Shown: piece by piece, positions 38,913 to 46,996 of the stretch
Layout: every line of letters starts with the position of its first letter
How positions within the stretch are numbered: position 1 is the stretch's first letter
Assembly: GCF_900475595.1 (NCBI RefSeq)
Contig: NZ_LS483397.1
Location: forward strand, 1,335,001-1,399,000
Direction: 5' to 3'
From: Streptococcus uberis
GTDB taxonomy: Bacteria; Bacillota; Bacilli; Lactobacillales; Streptococcaceae
Length of the DNA: 64,000 nucleotides
The notes under the pieces: generated by a model
What the model saw: the letters and a program-made list of their open reading frames with translations, nothing else
Databases searched by the model: none
Told to the model about the DNA's origin: nothing
Translations under genes and position numbers: made by a program

Positions 38913-38926
38913 GAATCGCTTACACT
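38913..38926 (+). promoter_or_regulatory. cre (CcpA) site upstream of arcA
   Basis: TGGAATCGCTTACA matches TGNAANCGNTNNCA at every fixed position. On the minus strand the same bases, extended by two, read TGTAA-N6-CCACA, eight of ten positions of a Crp/Fnr half-site pair. A weaker cre-like sequence lies at 38957-38970. Confidence 0.68.
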
Positions 38927-39040
38927 TTCTATCGCGAAAATGCATCTTTATAAAAATGTATACGTTTACTTGTAAGTTTTTTACATTTTAACGAAAAAAT
39001 TTATAGTTATAAATTTAAAAAAAGTTAAAAAAAAACAAAA

Positions 39041-39055
39041 AACTTTAAAAAAGTT
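39041..39055 (-). terminator. Possible terminator after the Crp/Fnr regulator gene
   Basis: Minus-strand AACTTTTTTAAAGTT followed by a long T-rich run, just past the regulator stop. The stem is short and AT-only. Confidence 0.4.
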
Positions 39056-39065
39056 CTTTTGTCTT

Positions 39066-39746
39066 CTATTTCGTATGTTTTAAAAAATAATCTTTATTCA
39101 AAAACCTTAAATATTTGTTATGGGAAGATAAATAACCATCTTTTTTGAGTTTACTTAAGACATGACTAACAGTCTCCCTAGTTGTTCCACTCATGTTAGC
39201 AATATCGGTTGCCGTCAATTGAATAGGAAGTGTGTCTGTTTCATCCCCCATTTCTACCAATAACAAGGCTAAGGATTGAGTCACTCGGTCACTTGCACTA
39301 GATGTGATCAGGTTGCGTACCCTTAACTCATGTAATTCCAGCAGTTTTGATAGTTTACTATAAAGGTGTTTCATTTGTTTTGGATTTTGCAAAGAAAATT
39401 GTTCAAACTGATCAACTGGTAAATAATAATAGTTCACATCTGTCATGGCAACCACAGAGAAATGATAGGTTTCATCTGTAAATAAGCCACCATAGGGAAA
39501 AATTGTTCCGTGATGAATAAAATCCGTATAAATAAAGGTGCCTGAATGATCAGTCTGTTCAATTTTAAAATAACCAGAAGTGACTAGAAAGAGTTTGTCA
39601 CGTTTATCCCCTTCAAAAAAGAGGATATGGCCTTTTTGCACTTTTCGGTATTCCATTTGACCTACAATTTTATCAAATGCTTCAATCGATAAATGCTTGA
39701 AATCATCTAATTTTCTAAGGTATTGGTAATCTTCTCTTTTAATCAA
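39066..39746 (-). CDS. Crp/Fnr-family regulator (ArcR/Flp-like)
   Basis: A 226-residue regulator with an N-terminal cyclic-nucleotide-binding-type beta barrel (VQKGHILFFEGDKRDKLFLV) and a C-terminal winged helix with recognition helix MSGTTRETVSHVLSKLKKDG. There is no N-terminal cysteine cluster for an iron-sulfur centre, so it is not a classic FNR. Its place upstream of arcA and divergent from argR, as with ArcR in oral streptococci, suggests that it activates the arc operon. Confidence 0.87.
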   Translation of the reverse strand: MIKREDYQYLRKLDDFKHLSIEAFDKIVGQMEYRKVQKGHILFFEGDKRDKLFLVTSGYFKIEQTDHSGTFIYTDFIHHGTIFPYGGLFTDETYHFSVVAMTDVNYYYLPVDQFEQFSLQNPKQMKHLYSKLSKLLELHELRVRNLITSSASDRVTQSLALLLVEMGDETDTLPIQLTATDIANMSGTTRETVSHVLSKLKKDGYLSSHNKYLRFLNKDYFLKHTK

Positions 39747-39778
39747 ATGAAACCTCCACGATTTTGTTCTCTCTTTCT

Positions 39779-39807
39779 ATTTTATCATATTCCGAACCTT
39801 ATTGTAA
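39779..39807 (-). promoter_or_regulatory. Promoter of the Crp/Fnr regulator with cre-like site
   Basis: Minus-strand TTACAA (39802-39807) and TAAAAT (39779-39784), 17-base spacer. The plus-strand sequence TGTAAGCGTTTCTG (39803-39816), cre-like at all but the last two fixed positions, overlaps the -35. Confidence 0.6.
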
Positions 39808-39823
39808 GCGTTTCTGAAAAAAC

Positions 39824-39852
39824 TTTACAGTGACTAACCTTTTTGTTATACT
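39824..39852 (+). promoter_or_regulatory. Promoter of argR
   Basis: TTTACA (39824-39829) and TATACT (39847-39852) with a 17-base spacer, about 40 bases upstream of the argR ATG and divergent from the regulator promoter. Confidence 0.75.
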
Positions 39853-39891
39853 CGGGATAATCGTACTAAAATTAAAGGAATATGATAAGAA

Positions 39892-40365
39892 ATGAATAAA
39901 AAAGAAATCCGGCATCAACTGATACGATCCCTCATTTCTGAGACAAAAATTCACACACAACAAGAGCTTCAAAAACGGTTGCAAAAAAATGGGATTTCCA
40001 TCACGCAAGCCACCTTGTCTCGTGACATGAAGGAATTAAACCTTGTCAAAGTTTCTGATGGCAACAAAACCCACTATGAAACCTTATCCATTTCCCAAAG
40101 TCGTTGGGAACACCGCTTACGCTTCTACATGGAAGATGCACTTGTCATGTTACGCGTTGTGCAACATCAAATCGTCTTAAAAACCTTACCTGGACTAGCA
40201 CAATCGTTTGGCTCCATTTTAGACGCCATGCAAATTCCAGAGATTGTTGCCACGGTTTGTGGGGACGATACCTGTTTAATCATTTGTGAAGATCACGAGG
40301 CAGCTCAGGCTTGTTTTGAGACACTCAGTCTTTACACCCCACCATTTTTCTTTAGTAATAAATAA
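39892..40365 (+). CDS. argR: ArgR/AhrC family arginine regulator
   Basis: A 157-residue hexameric arginine sensor. The N-terminal winged helix contains [21 protein letters not shown] (near residue 36) and the C-terminal oligomerisation and arginine-binding domain contains [17 protein letters not shown]. One of two plus-strand genes. It is divergent from the Crp/Fnr regulator and next to the arc operon, so it is likely the paralog that controls arginine catabolism through the ARG box upstream of arcA. Confidence 0.94.
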   Translation: MNKKEIRHQLIRSLISETKIHTQQELQKRLQKNGISITQATLSRDMKELNLVKVSDGNKTHYETLSISQSRWEHRLRFYMEDALVMLRVVQHQIVLKTLPGLAQSFGSILDAMQIPEIVATVCGDDTCLIICEDHEAAQACFETLSLYTPPFFFSNK

Positions 40366-40389
40366 AACCCGAACAGATGTTCGGGTTTT
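40364..40389. terminator. Bidirectional terminator
   Basis: AAAACCCGAAC-AGAT-GTTCGGGTTTT, a perfect 11-pair stem with T runs on both strands, between convergent argR and the B3/4 gene. Confidence 0.92.
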
Positions 40390-41098
40390 ATGCTTTTAAT
40401 GTTAGGCAAGAATTCTCTTTGCTTAAAATGTATTGACTTGTTTCAGCCTGCAATTGCAGTTTGCAATGGCCTTCGATAAAATCAAGAGCTTCTTCTAACT
40501 GGTCCTGCTTGTTTGGGTCTAATACTTCCGTGATTAAAAAAGCATTTCGGGTATGAGCAGTAATCATGGTCCGTTCACCATCTCTCCAGTTTAAACAACG
40601 GCATACCGCGCCAGCTTCATCCTTATAACAAAGCTCATTTGCTAAAGTTGGATTGTTGGTGTCATCTCCAATGAGATAAAAGGAATCATCCCCATCTGTA
40701 ATGGTCAGTTTTAAATCACCTACAAAGGTATCCATATCTTCTGCGCCTACGGGTAGTGCATACCTCAAGCTTGCTGCATTATAGATATCTACTAAGGGAT
40801 TGATTGAAGGAATTTCTTGTCCATTTGAAACACGTTTAAGGAGAGCTTCAATACTTGAGCGAGCTCCTTTTTTGCTTTTAAATTTTTGAAAAGCTTTGCG
40901 GTAGATTTGAATGACCTCGTTATCAGAGAAATTTTCCTCAGTCACATGTGACAAAGCTACCTGATGACTGTCTTTCAACAGGCTTTTGATTTCAGGAGAA
41001 GATTCTCCGGATACTTGAAAATCTTTGAGAAGAACGACTCCTAGTTTAGCATCAGGAAATAAGTCCCAAAAGCTCTGATCAGCGATAAATTGTTGCAT
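40388..41098 (-). CDS. B3/4 domain protein (tRNA-editing-like)
   Basis: A 236-residue protein of the free-standing B3/B4 domain family, related to the editing domain of phenylalanyl-tRNA synthetase beta. Seen: LVDIYNAASLRYALPVGAED and CYKDEAGAVCRCLNWRDGERTMIT, the usual core. The role of the free-standing form is not settled; trans-editing of tRNA is the usual suggestion. It follows the MmcQ-EVE gene by 28 bases and probably shares its transcript. Confidence 0.82.
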   Translation of the reverse strand: MQQFIADQSFWDLFPDAKLGVVLLKDFQVSGESSPEIKSLLKDSHQVALSHVTEENFSDNEVIQIYRKAFQKFKSKKGARSSIEALLKRVSNGQEIPSINPLVDIYNAASLRYALPVGAEDMDTFVGDLKLTITDGDDSFYLIGDDTNNPTLANELCYKDEAGAVCRCLNWRDGERTMITAHTRNAFLITEVLDPNKQDQLEEALDFIEGHCKLQLQAETSQYILSKENSCLTLKA

Positions 41099-41126
41099 CT
41101 TTTTCCTCCTTTATTAAAAAGACAGA

Positions 41127-42206
41127 TTACTCTTTGTCATTAAAATACTCTTTTTCCTTCAAAAAAGCAATTAATTGCTGACTCATCCGTCTTGGTCCCC
41201 TAACAGCATTAACCTGATACTCTTTTAAAAGGTCAGCCGTCAATAAATGGTCTGGAAACTGTTTTAAGCATTTTAAAGACATCAAGGTTTTAATGGAAGA
41301 CAGGTCCCGATAGCCCTGATTCGCTATATTTGCTTCCAAAACCTGACAAGCATAGCGAATGGCCCGTGTCGGTGCAGTGATATAAATAAAAACAAAATCA
41401 CCAGCTTTGATGGAGGCCTTCTGTGTCCAAAGAATGGTATCAGAAGCTGCAAATTCACTATCAATATCGTAATACTTTAGATTTGCTGGTATAAGCCAAT
41501 AATCAGGTCCAGAACCCGCACTTAGTTTGGATGGTGCAGCCAATTGACGACTTTTTGCAATCAACTCCCACAACTCCTGATCTGAAAGGGAATCATTCAG
41601 AAGAACAGTTGCCCAAGACTTTTTAGCCATATGATAGGCTTCAAAAATTCCTTCACGCTCTAATAAACCGGACAGATACTTAGGCTCCACTTTGAGATTG
41701 ATCACTTCAGCTGTTTCAGCCTTCAAATCCTCTGATATCCCCTTTAACTTGGAGAGCTCAAGGGGATAAATGAGGCCATACCATTTCCCATCCACCCGAT
41801 AGGACTGGTAATCTTCTTGCTTTTCAAAAGGACAATCCAAAAGATCTCCGAACCTTTCCTCAATCCTTTGAGCCATCCGATTCATTTGATCCGACTGAAA
41901 TGGCAAAGTTAGACAACAAGCCTCAGCCACGCGCCCCAGTAAGTCCAGATAGGCCTGCCGAACTTCCCCAACAAAAGCGCCATCTTGCCTCTCCTGTCTT
42001 AAAGGGAGGTACTCCTCACCCAGATCACAGTCGATAACCTTACCACTAATTTCCCCTTTTTCAGTTACTAAAAGCTGCGCCTCTAACTGACCTTCCATCA
42101 GTTTTTCAGAGTAGGAATAGCCCCTATCTGTTTTGACAAAGCCAAAGGCTTGTAAAGAATCCATTTGGACCTTCTTAGCCCTAAAAAATCTTCTTTCGAT
42201 TGACAT
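41127..42206 (-). CDS. MmcQ/YjbR domain fused to EVE/ASCH-like domain
   Basis: A 359-residue protein. An N-terminal ~95-residue part of unclear type is followed by an MmcQ/YjbR domain (KWYGLIYPLEL, EVINLKVEPKYLSGLL, AYHMAKKSWATVLL, about residues 135-215). After a short linker comes an EVE/PUA-like domain (DYWLIPANLKYYDID, GDFVFIYITAPTRAIRYACQV, about 225-355). EVE domains bind modified bases in nucleic acids. Function of the fusion is unknown. It lies between corA and the B3/4 gene, probably as one operon. Confidence 0.75.
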   Translation of the reverse strand: MSIERRFFRAKKVQMDSLQAFGFVKTDRGYSYSEKLMEGQLEAQLLVTEKGEISGKVIDCDLGEEYLPLRQERQDGAFVGEVRQAYLDLLGRVAEACCLTLPFQSDQMNRMAQRIEERFGDLLDCPFEKQEDYQSYRVDGKWYGLIYPLELSKLKGISEDLKAETAEVINLKVEPKYLSGLLEREGIFEAYHMAKKSWATVLLNDSLSDQELWELIAKSRQLAAPSKLSAGSGPDYWLIPANLKYYDIDSEFAASDTILWTQKASIKAGDFVFIYITAPTRAIRYACQVLEANIANQGYRDLSSIKTLMSLKCLKQFPDHLLTADLLKEYQVNAVRGPRRMSQQLIAFLKEKEYFNDKE

Positions 42207-42226
42207 AAAGGCCCTTTCTTGACACC

Positions 42227-43147
42227 TTACATGGAATGGTCATGTTCTTTTTTCACATAACGTATCATGACAAAAATAGCTACGATGGCCACTAGTGAAG
42301 TCACCAGAAGGATAATGGCCCAGACAGGATCATGCTTGGCAAAAGGCAACTTGACATTCATCCCATAAAAACTGGTAACAGTTGCCAAAATAGAAATCCC
42401 TATGGAAATAATGGTCAAGGTCGTCACGTTCTCATTTAAATTATTACTGAGGACATTATTATAAGACGAAGCCAATTGTTCCAAAATCCGCGCATGCAGA
42501 GAAATCATATTGGATAACTGGCGCGCTTCAATTTGCGTGTCGCGCAACTGCTCTTTAACCTGATCATCACTGGCTTCAAAGCTTGGCAATTTCTCAAAAT
42601 CAGAAATCATATCACTGTTTTGTTTTGACCCCATCATGACATAAACAGAACCACTTTGTAAATTGGCTAAGCCCTTTAAATTACGTTTTGTTGGGCGTTT
42701 TCGCAAGTCCTGAATGAGATGATCACGCTCTTTGGTTAAATCTTCCATCAAATGGAAATAGCCTTTAGTGAATAAGGTTAAATATTGGAAGAGAATATGT
42801 TTCGGAGCTTGTGTCATGTCAACAGAATCAGTTACAGCATCTAAGAGCCCTTTGGTCTGTTGATTATATAAAATCACTAGCTTCTGATCCGCAACCACGA
42901 AAGTCATCGGGCGAATCCTTGGAATATCCCCTTTGGTGATAGAAACCTCTTGGTAATCTAAAAGCTGATAAACAACGGTTAATCTGCCATTTGTCTCCTC
43001 AACAAATGAAGTCTCATTTTCATCACTCGCATAAGCTAGGACTTCATCATCTAAAAAATCATAGGCTGATAATGCCTGCCTTGATTCCTCTAATTGATCA
43101 CTATTGATAAACAGGACATGCGATTCACTGCTTTCTTGTCGACTCAT
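42227..43147 (-). CDS. corA: CorA-family divalent cation transporter
   Basis: A 306-residue protein: a large N-terminal cytoplasmic domain, then two C-terminal helices with the CorA signature YGMNV between them and a basic KKEHDH tail. It imports magnesium or a related cation. The ATG at 43147 has GGGAGG seven bases upstream; an upstream ATG five codons earlier lacks this. It is the first gene of a likely corA-MmcQ/EVE-B3/4 operon. Confidence 0.92.
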   Translation of the reverse strand: MSRQESSESHVLFINSDQLEESRQALSAYDFLDDEVLAYASDENETSFVEETNGRLTVVYQLLDYQEVSITKGDIPRIRPMTFVVADQKLVILYNQQTKGLLDAVTDSVDMTQAPKHILFQYLTLFTKGYFHLMEDLTKERDHLIQDLRKRPTKRNLKGLANLQSGSVYVMMGSKQNSDMISDFEKLPSFEASDDQVKEQLRDTQIEARQLSNMISLHARILEQLASSYNNVLSNNLNENVTTLTIISIGISILATVTSFYGMNVKLPFAKHDPVWAIILLVTSLVAIVAIFVMIRYVKKEHDHSM

Positions 43148-43511
43148 AAGGACACCTCCCAAAAACTAGACTTTTTAATATTATCAAATAATTTAAGCAA
43201 TTTAACAAGTTAAAAGCTGCATAGGCCAAAAATAAACCCATCAAAAAGCGACTTCTCCCAAACAAAGAAATCGCAAATAAGCCTCAAATCACAAACCCAA
43301 TCTATTGGAGGTATGTTAAAAGTGTTTTATATTCCTTACTATAACACTAGCTAAATTCCAATCCCTGAACATTTTTTATATGCAATATTATAGATATTAC
43401 CTTTTCTTGTTTCAATAGTCTTCCTCACTAAAATATCTTATTCCAAGTTGACATTACAATTTTTAACTCACTGGCAAGAGTTATTTGATCAATTGTTTTC
43501 ATTTATAAATT
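43148..43511. other. Gene-free gap between corA and hydrolase A
   Basis: AT-rich. It holds the corA promoter and, from 43460, the left end of the duplicated hydrolase segment, which recurs from 49248. I see no ORF, tRNA or mobile-element end in the remainder. Confidence 0.5.
43180..43208 (-). promoter_or_regulatory. Promoter of corA
   Basis: Minus-strand TTGTTA (43203-43208) and GATAAT (43180-43185), 17-base spacer, about 35 bases upstream of the ATG. Confidence 0.6.
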
Positions 43512-44704
43512 AAAGGACCTGAGTTTTTCTCAAGGTCCTTTTTTATTTTCAAATGTTGGTTGTTATCTACTTCTCCCCCACTACATAGGTCAATTGTGCT
43601 GCTTCTACTGCACTGAAGGTGCGATAGGAGATGATACCTAGCCCTAAGACATTCGACTCGGAGATCAGGATAGATCCGTCTTCCTTGACGTCTTCGACGA
43701 TGGCCACGTGGCCGTAAGTTCTGTCAGCGCCAGCTTGTCCAGGGCTAAATGAGATGGCGTAACCTGGTTTTGCCTCATGTGTGGTTTGATAGCCCGGCTT
43801 ATGTTTCCAATCGCCACCATTACCCATGAATGGTCCAAACTGGTATCCAAGTTCTTTGGCGCGGTTAAAGACGTACCAGGTGCATTGGCCCCAAGGGTAG
43901 GTACCTGCCACATAGTTGCCCGCTTGGTTAGCTTTTGAAACAGAATAACCCGTTGGAACTGCCATCATAGCGACGGACGACGTGTTGAGCAGTTCCTTAG
44001 GAATCTCAGGCGTCCCACCATGGCTGTCGATCCACTTGTCAATGCTCTCCATAATGGCCGCACGACGTTTACCCGAACCGCTAGCATCAGTGAAATAAAC
44101 CCCACCTAGAGCCGCTACATTCAAGTTGCCAGTTGACAAGAGTTGCGCTTTTTGGTCTTGAATGGCAAAGCTGGTGTTTTGGTTTTGGATGATGGTTTCT
44201 TGCGTCATTTTAATGACAGCTTTGTCATCACTAAAGTTTTGAGCATTAGTTGGATTGTTGTCAAATGCCCCAAAACCAAACATATTGGCACCTGGTGCTG
44301 TGGCTACGCCTTGGGTACCAAGCGAACTTTCTGCGATAGCAATGGCAATGATTGCACGCGCATCCAGACCTGATGATTTCTCCCAGTCTAAGATTTTTTG
44401 ACCGTTGATACGATTGCTATCGTATTTAATGCCGGTAGACTGTAAGAATCCATCAAGCTGTGCGGCAGTAATGCCGTATCGATGTGATAAGAGATTGTGT
44501 GTATAGGCATCATTGCCTGTCCAGTGTTTGACATAAGCTGCGCTAGCCATTGCCGTAGGCATAGAGACATCTGACAAGTCAATACCACTCGTAATTGCTG
44601 GCGTCACAGTTTCCGCTTTTTGAGGTGCGACTGGTGCTTGAGGTTGGCTTGCTTTAGACTCAGCTTGAGGCTGGTTAGGCACCACTGGTGTCACCGGCTG
44701 ACTA
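43460..44704. repeat. Duplicated hydrolase segment, copy A
   Basis: Nearly identical to 49248-50494, with only scattered differences and a two-base indel. It spans the downstream terminator, CHAP domain, glucosaminidase domain and part of the linker. Outside it the two loci diverge, so copies were homogenised by recent duplication or gene conversion. Confidence 0.9.
43512..43541. terminator. Terminator after hydrolase A
   Basis: AAAGGACCTGAG/CTCAAGGTCCTTT hairpin with a long T run on the plus strand and a weaker one on the minus strand, 26 bases past the hydrolase A stop. Duplicated at 49300-49332. Confidence 0.7.
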
Positions 44705-45117
44705 GAAGCTGGAGTTCCAGGTTTGCTTGAATCTGTTTGCGTACCAGCTTGTGTTTCACCTTCAGATCCACTTGAAGGAGCAGTTTTGTCAGTACTAGAC
44801 GCCGGATTCTTTTCTGTTGATCCCTCAGTTACAGTCTCAGTAGGAGAGTTTGTGTTTTCCGCTTGCATGGCAGGGACGTCAGCTGAAGGCAAACTTGACT
44901 CAGGTATAACTGTAGTGGAGTCTATTGAAACTGACTCAGGCGCTTTTGTCGCCTCAGTTGTAGAAGCTTCCTCAGCTTTATCACTTGTTTGATCAGTTAC
45001 AGTCGTTGCTTGTGTCAAAACACTTTGCGTATCCTTGGCAAAAACAGTAACAGCCGATAAGTTCGACAGGGCAATGACACATAACAATGTCAATGCAATA
45101 TTTTTTTCTTTTTTCAA
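43567..45117 (-). CDS. Secreted glucosaminidase-CHAP murein hydrolase, copy A
   Basis: A 516-residue secreted protein. Residues 1-27 are a Sec signal ending VTVFA, residues ~28-180 a Ser/Thr/Pro/Gln-rich linker, ~190-365 a glucosaminidase domain (IAIAIAESSLGTQGVA holds the likely catalytic Glu), and ~400-516 a CHAP amidase/endopeptidase domain with Cys in YPWGQCTWYVF and His in YGHVAIVED. The start is TTG with GGAAAAA upstream. There is no LPXTG or membrane anchor. It is the last gene of the T7SS island and nearly identical to copy B over its C-terminal two thirds. Confidence 0.9.
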   Translation of the reverse strand: MKKEKNIALTLLCVIALSNLSAVTVFAKDTQSVLTQATTVTDQTSDKAEEASTTEATKAPESVSIDSTTVIPESSLPSADVPAMQAENTNSPTETVTEGSTEKNPASSTDKTAPSSGSEGETQAGTQTDSSKPGTPASSQPVTPVVPNQPQAESKASQPQAPVAPQKAETVTPAITSGIDLSDVSMPTAMASAAYVKHWTGNDAYTHNLLSHRYGITAAQLDGFLQSTGIKYDSNRINGQKILDWEKSSGLDARAIIAIAIAESSLGTQGVATAPGANMFGFGAFDNNPTNAQNFSDDKAVIKMTQETIIQNQNTSFAIQDQKAQLLSTGNLNVAALGGVYFTDASGSGKRRAAIMESIDKWIDSHGGTPEIPKELLNTSSVAMMAVPTGYSVSKANQAGNYVAGTYPWGQCTWYVFNRAKELGYQFGPFMGNGGDWKHKPGYQTTHEAKPGYAISFSPGQAGADRTYGHVAIVEDVKEDGSILISESNVLGLGIISYRTFSAVEAAQLTYVVGEK

Positions 45118-45276
45118 AACGTTTTTCCTTATTCAGTCTTTGGTAATTCATATAATAGAAATTTCCATCTACTTATCGAAAATACTCTTGTTATTTCATG
45201 ATATATTTTGATGGAATAATATCGCCTATTTACTATTTTAAGATAAATTATGAAAATTTACAAACGTTTAATTTTT

Positions 45277-45615
45277 CTATTGTATCGCAGTCTTTTCATT
45301 AGGTATATTTTTACTTTCTTTTTGTTTCCATTCTTCAATAAGTTTGGAGACTCGTTCTTCTGGTATGGTAGGGTCATCAGCTGAAGGATGACTTGCCTCA
45401 GATGCTACTGTCGTCGCTTCTGTTGAAACTGACTCAGGCGCTTTTGTCGCCTCAGTTGTAGAAGCTTCCTCAGCTTTATCACTTGTTTGATCAGTTACAG
45501 TCGTTGCTTGTGTCAAAACAGTTTGCGCATCCTGAGCAAAAACCGTAAGAGCCGATAAGTTCGACAGGGCAATGACACATAACAATGTCAATGCAATATT
45601 TTTTTCTTTTTTCAA
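45277..45615 (-). pseudogene. Chimera: hydrolase signal peptide and linker joined to a DUF4176 protein tail
   Basis: From a TTG at 45615 the frame encodes 112 residues. The first ~84 copy the hydrolase signal peptide and start of the linker (VFAQDAQTVLTQATTV). The last ~27 (ERVSKLIEEWKQKESKN) match the end of the DUF4176 protein at 51171-51461 (ERVSKLIEKWKQKEGKN). Neither catalytic domain remains, so it is best seen as a recombination remnant, though it still has an intact signal peptide and open frame and could make a small secreted protein. Confidence 0.75.
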
Positions 45616-45758
45616 AATGTAAATCTCTTTCTTATAGTTCGAGCATGTTATTTTTAATAAAATTACACCTTTTTCAATGAATAAATTATCTTTTAAATGC
45701 GAGTAGAAACTACCAACCAAAGATAATACAATTGACTTATTATAATATTAGTAACAAT
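45460..45758. repeat. 300-bp direct repeat, copy 1 (signal peptide plus upstream region)
   Basis: Highly similar to 47777-48073. It contains the start of the hydrolase-type gene, its TTG start and about 140 bases upstream, including a minus-strand TATAAT at 45739-45744. The hydrolase B and A genes share only the coding part. Confidence 0.88.
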
Positions 45759-45858
45759 TCAATTTTTAGAATAGCTACATTCATAATCATTGGTTTTTAA
45801 GAATTTTAGATTACTATCAACAAAATTAGCTTATTTATTTGATAACTCCTTAGAAGCA

Positions 45859-46176
45859 TCATAATTCATCTAAGGAACTGACTTCTTCAATTGTAAAATG
45901 CGGATATTCAATTTTAGCAACTTGATTTTTAAAAACCTCTTGAGCTTTTAATTCATTCTCATCAATATAACCTGTAAACCACACCTTTTCAATATCATCT
46001 GTATTAAAAAAATAAGTCTGATTATCAGTCACACCACTAGGAAATACACAACCAGAATAGTCAAAATAACCAATTCTGTTCTTATAATTATATAAAGGAT
46101 AACGTGCAGTAATCATAACTTTTAAAGAACCATTTTTCAATGTAACTACTGTTCCAATTGGTAAAATATTTTCCAT
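45859..46176 (-). CDS. DUF4176 protein
   Basis: A 105-residue acidic, soluble protein: ILPIGTVVTLKNGSLKVMI at the start, GYFDYSGCVFPSG and the YFFNTDDIEKVWFTGY motif. This matches the DUF4176 family, which is commonly encoded with LXG effectors of Firmicute T7SSs. The ATG at 46176 has GAGAGG upstream; an ATG five codons earlier overlaps that site. It shares the core pattern FDY-G-FP-G, YFFN-DDI and F-GY with the 51171-51461 protein. Its precise role is unknown. Confidence 0.78.
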   Translation of the reverse strand: MENILPIGTVVTLKNGSLKVMITARYPLYNYKNRIGYFDYSGCVFPSGVTDNQTYFFNTDDIEKVWFTGYIDENELKAQEVFKNQVAKIEYPHFTIEEVSSLDEL

Positions 46177-46254
46177 AATTATTCCTCTCATTTTAAAGTA
46201 AGTTATCTAAAAATAAGAATATAGACTTTCATATTTATATTTTTATTGTAAATC

Positions 46255-46842
46255 TTAGTACATCATTTTTTTTAATATTTTTAAAGCTTTTTTTCTATTA
46301 AAATATTCCAAGTCTTTTAAGAATATTCTTATGAGTATTACTGCTAATATCGCCCCAGGAAAACAAATTAATATAGAAAATTTAAAAAATAATACAGTCA
46401 AAATTATCGTTGAACAAATGCTTATTACAATAATCAATGAAAACCTTTTAAGTAAATCATCTGCAGAATTAACCAATAAAGCTAGCTCGTCAGCCGATAA
46501 TGAAACTTGTTCACTATCAATACTTGAAATGAAAGTTGACCTTAAATTCATTTTTTCTTTTATTTTAATATATATAATTGTTGCAATTATTAAAAACATT
46601 ACTGCAACAATCAAATTTAATAATAAACTGGCTATTGACGAATAAATTCTATTAGTGATTATCATAATTATAGAAATTATCAAAGAATATGTCGCATATT
46701 TCTTTATATTCAAAATACTCTCTATTTCAAATTTTTTATTATCAAATCTTTTGATTTCTATTTGTTTAGTATTAATATTAAAATAATAAACGACGCTACC
46801 ATCATGAAATAACTCTACAATTTCTTTATTTATTTTTTTCAA
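46255..46842 (-). CDS. Four-helix membrane protein, immunity-like (family 2)
   Basis: A 195-residue protein with a short N-terminal soluble part (ELFHDGSVVYYFNI), two membrane helices, a ~45-residue soluble loop (SADELALLVNSADDLL) and two more helices with a basic tail. The TTG start overlaps the stop of a 17-codon frame that looks like a toxin tail (TTGA). The layout, and the similar DDKAVYYNI start of the 48086-48643 protein, mark it as an immunity protein whose toxin is lost. No known family is recognised. Confidence 0.68.
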   Translation of the reverse strand: MKKINKEIVELFHDGSVVYYFNINTKQIEIKRFDNKKFEIESILNIKKYATYSLIISIIMIITNRIYSSIASLLLNLIVAVMFLIIATIIYIKIKEKMNLRSTFISSIDSEQVSLSADELALLVNSADDLLKRFSLIIVISICSTIILTVLFFKFSILICFPGAILAVILIRIFLKDLEYFNRKKALKILKKMMY

Positions 46843-46892
46843 AATGCTGTACCTATATTTAATCCCGAAATAGTATCTCCAATTTTGCTCAT
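46839..46892 (-). pseudogene. 17-residue orphan tail of an LXG-type toxin
   Basis: ATG at 46892 with AAGGAAAAG upstream; product MSKIGDTISGLNIGTAF. The form resembles the last residues of the nearby toxins (GDSLNEIGRSF, NNLGTSVND), and its stop overlaps the immunity start as the full toxin's stop overlaps its own immunity gene. Read as a relic, with moderate confidence. Confidence 0.4.
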
Positions 46893-46904
46893 TACATCTT
46901 TTCC

Positions 46905-46994
46905 TTATTGTTTAACAATTGTACCTCGATTTAATATTACAAGTTTTTGTTTACCTTCAATCAGATACACGACACTTCCAACCTGTAATAACAT
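46905..46994 (-). pseudogene. Truncated DUF4176 gene
   Basis: ATG at 46994, two bases after the stop of the chimeric immunity gene. The 29 residues (MLLQVGSVVYLIEGKQKLVI, then LNRGTIVKQ) align with the first 29 of the DUF4176 protein at 51171-51461, which reads LPVGSIVYLVGGNQKLVILN, then a stop codon cuts the frame. The gene order immunity-DUF4176 is kept, so this is a decayed second copy. Confidence 0.72.
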
Positions 46995-46996
46995 AA

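Noticed and set aside
44723..44992. 89-codon plus-strand frame opposite the hydrolase A linker
   Set aside because: It arises from the repetitive Ser/Thr/Pro codons of the linker read backwards; there is no independent support.
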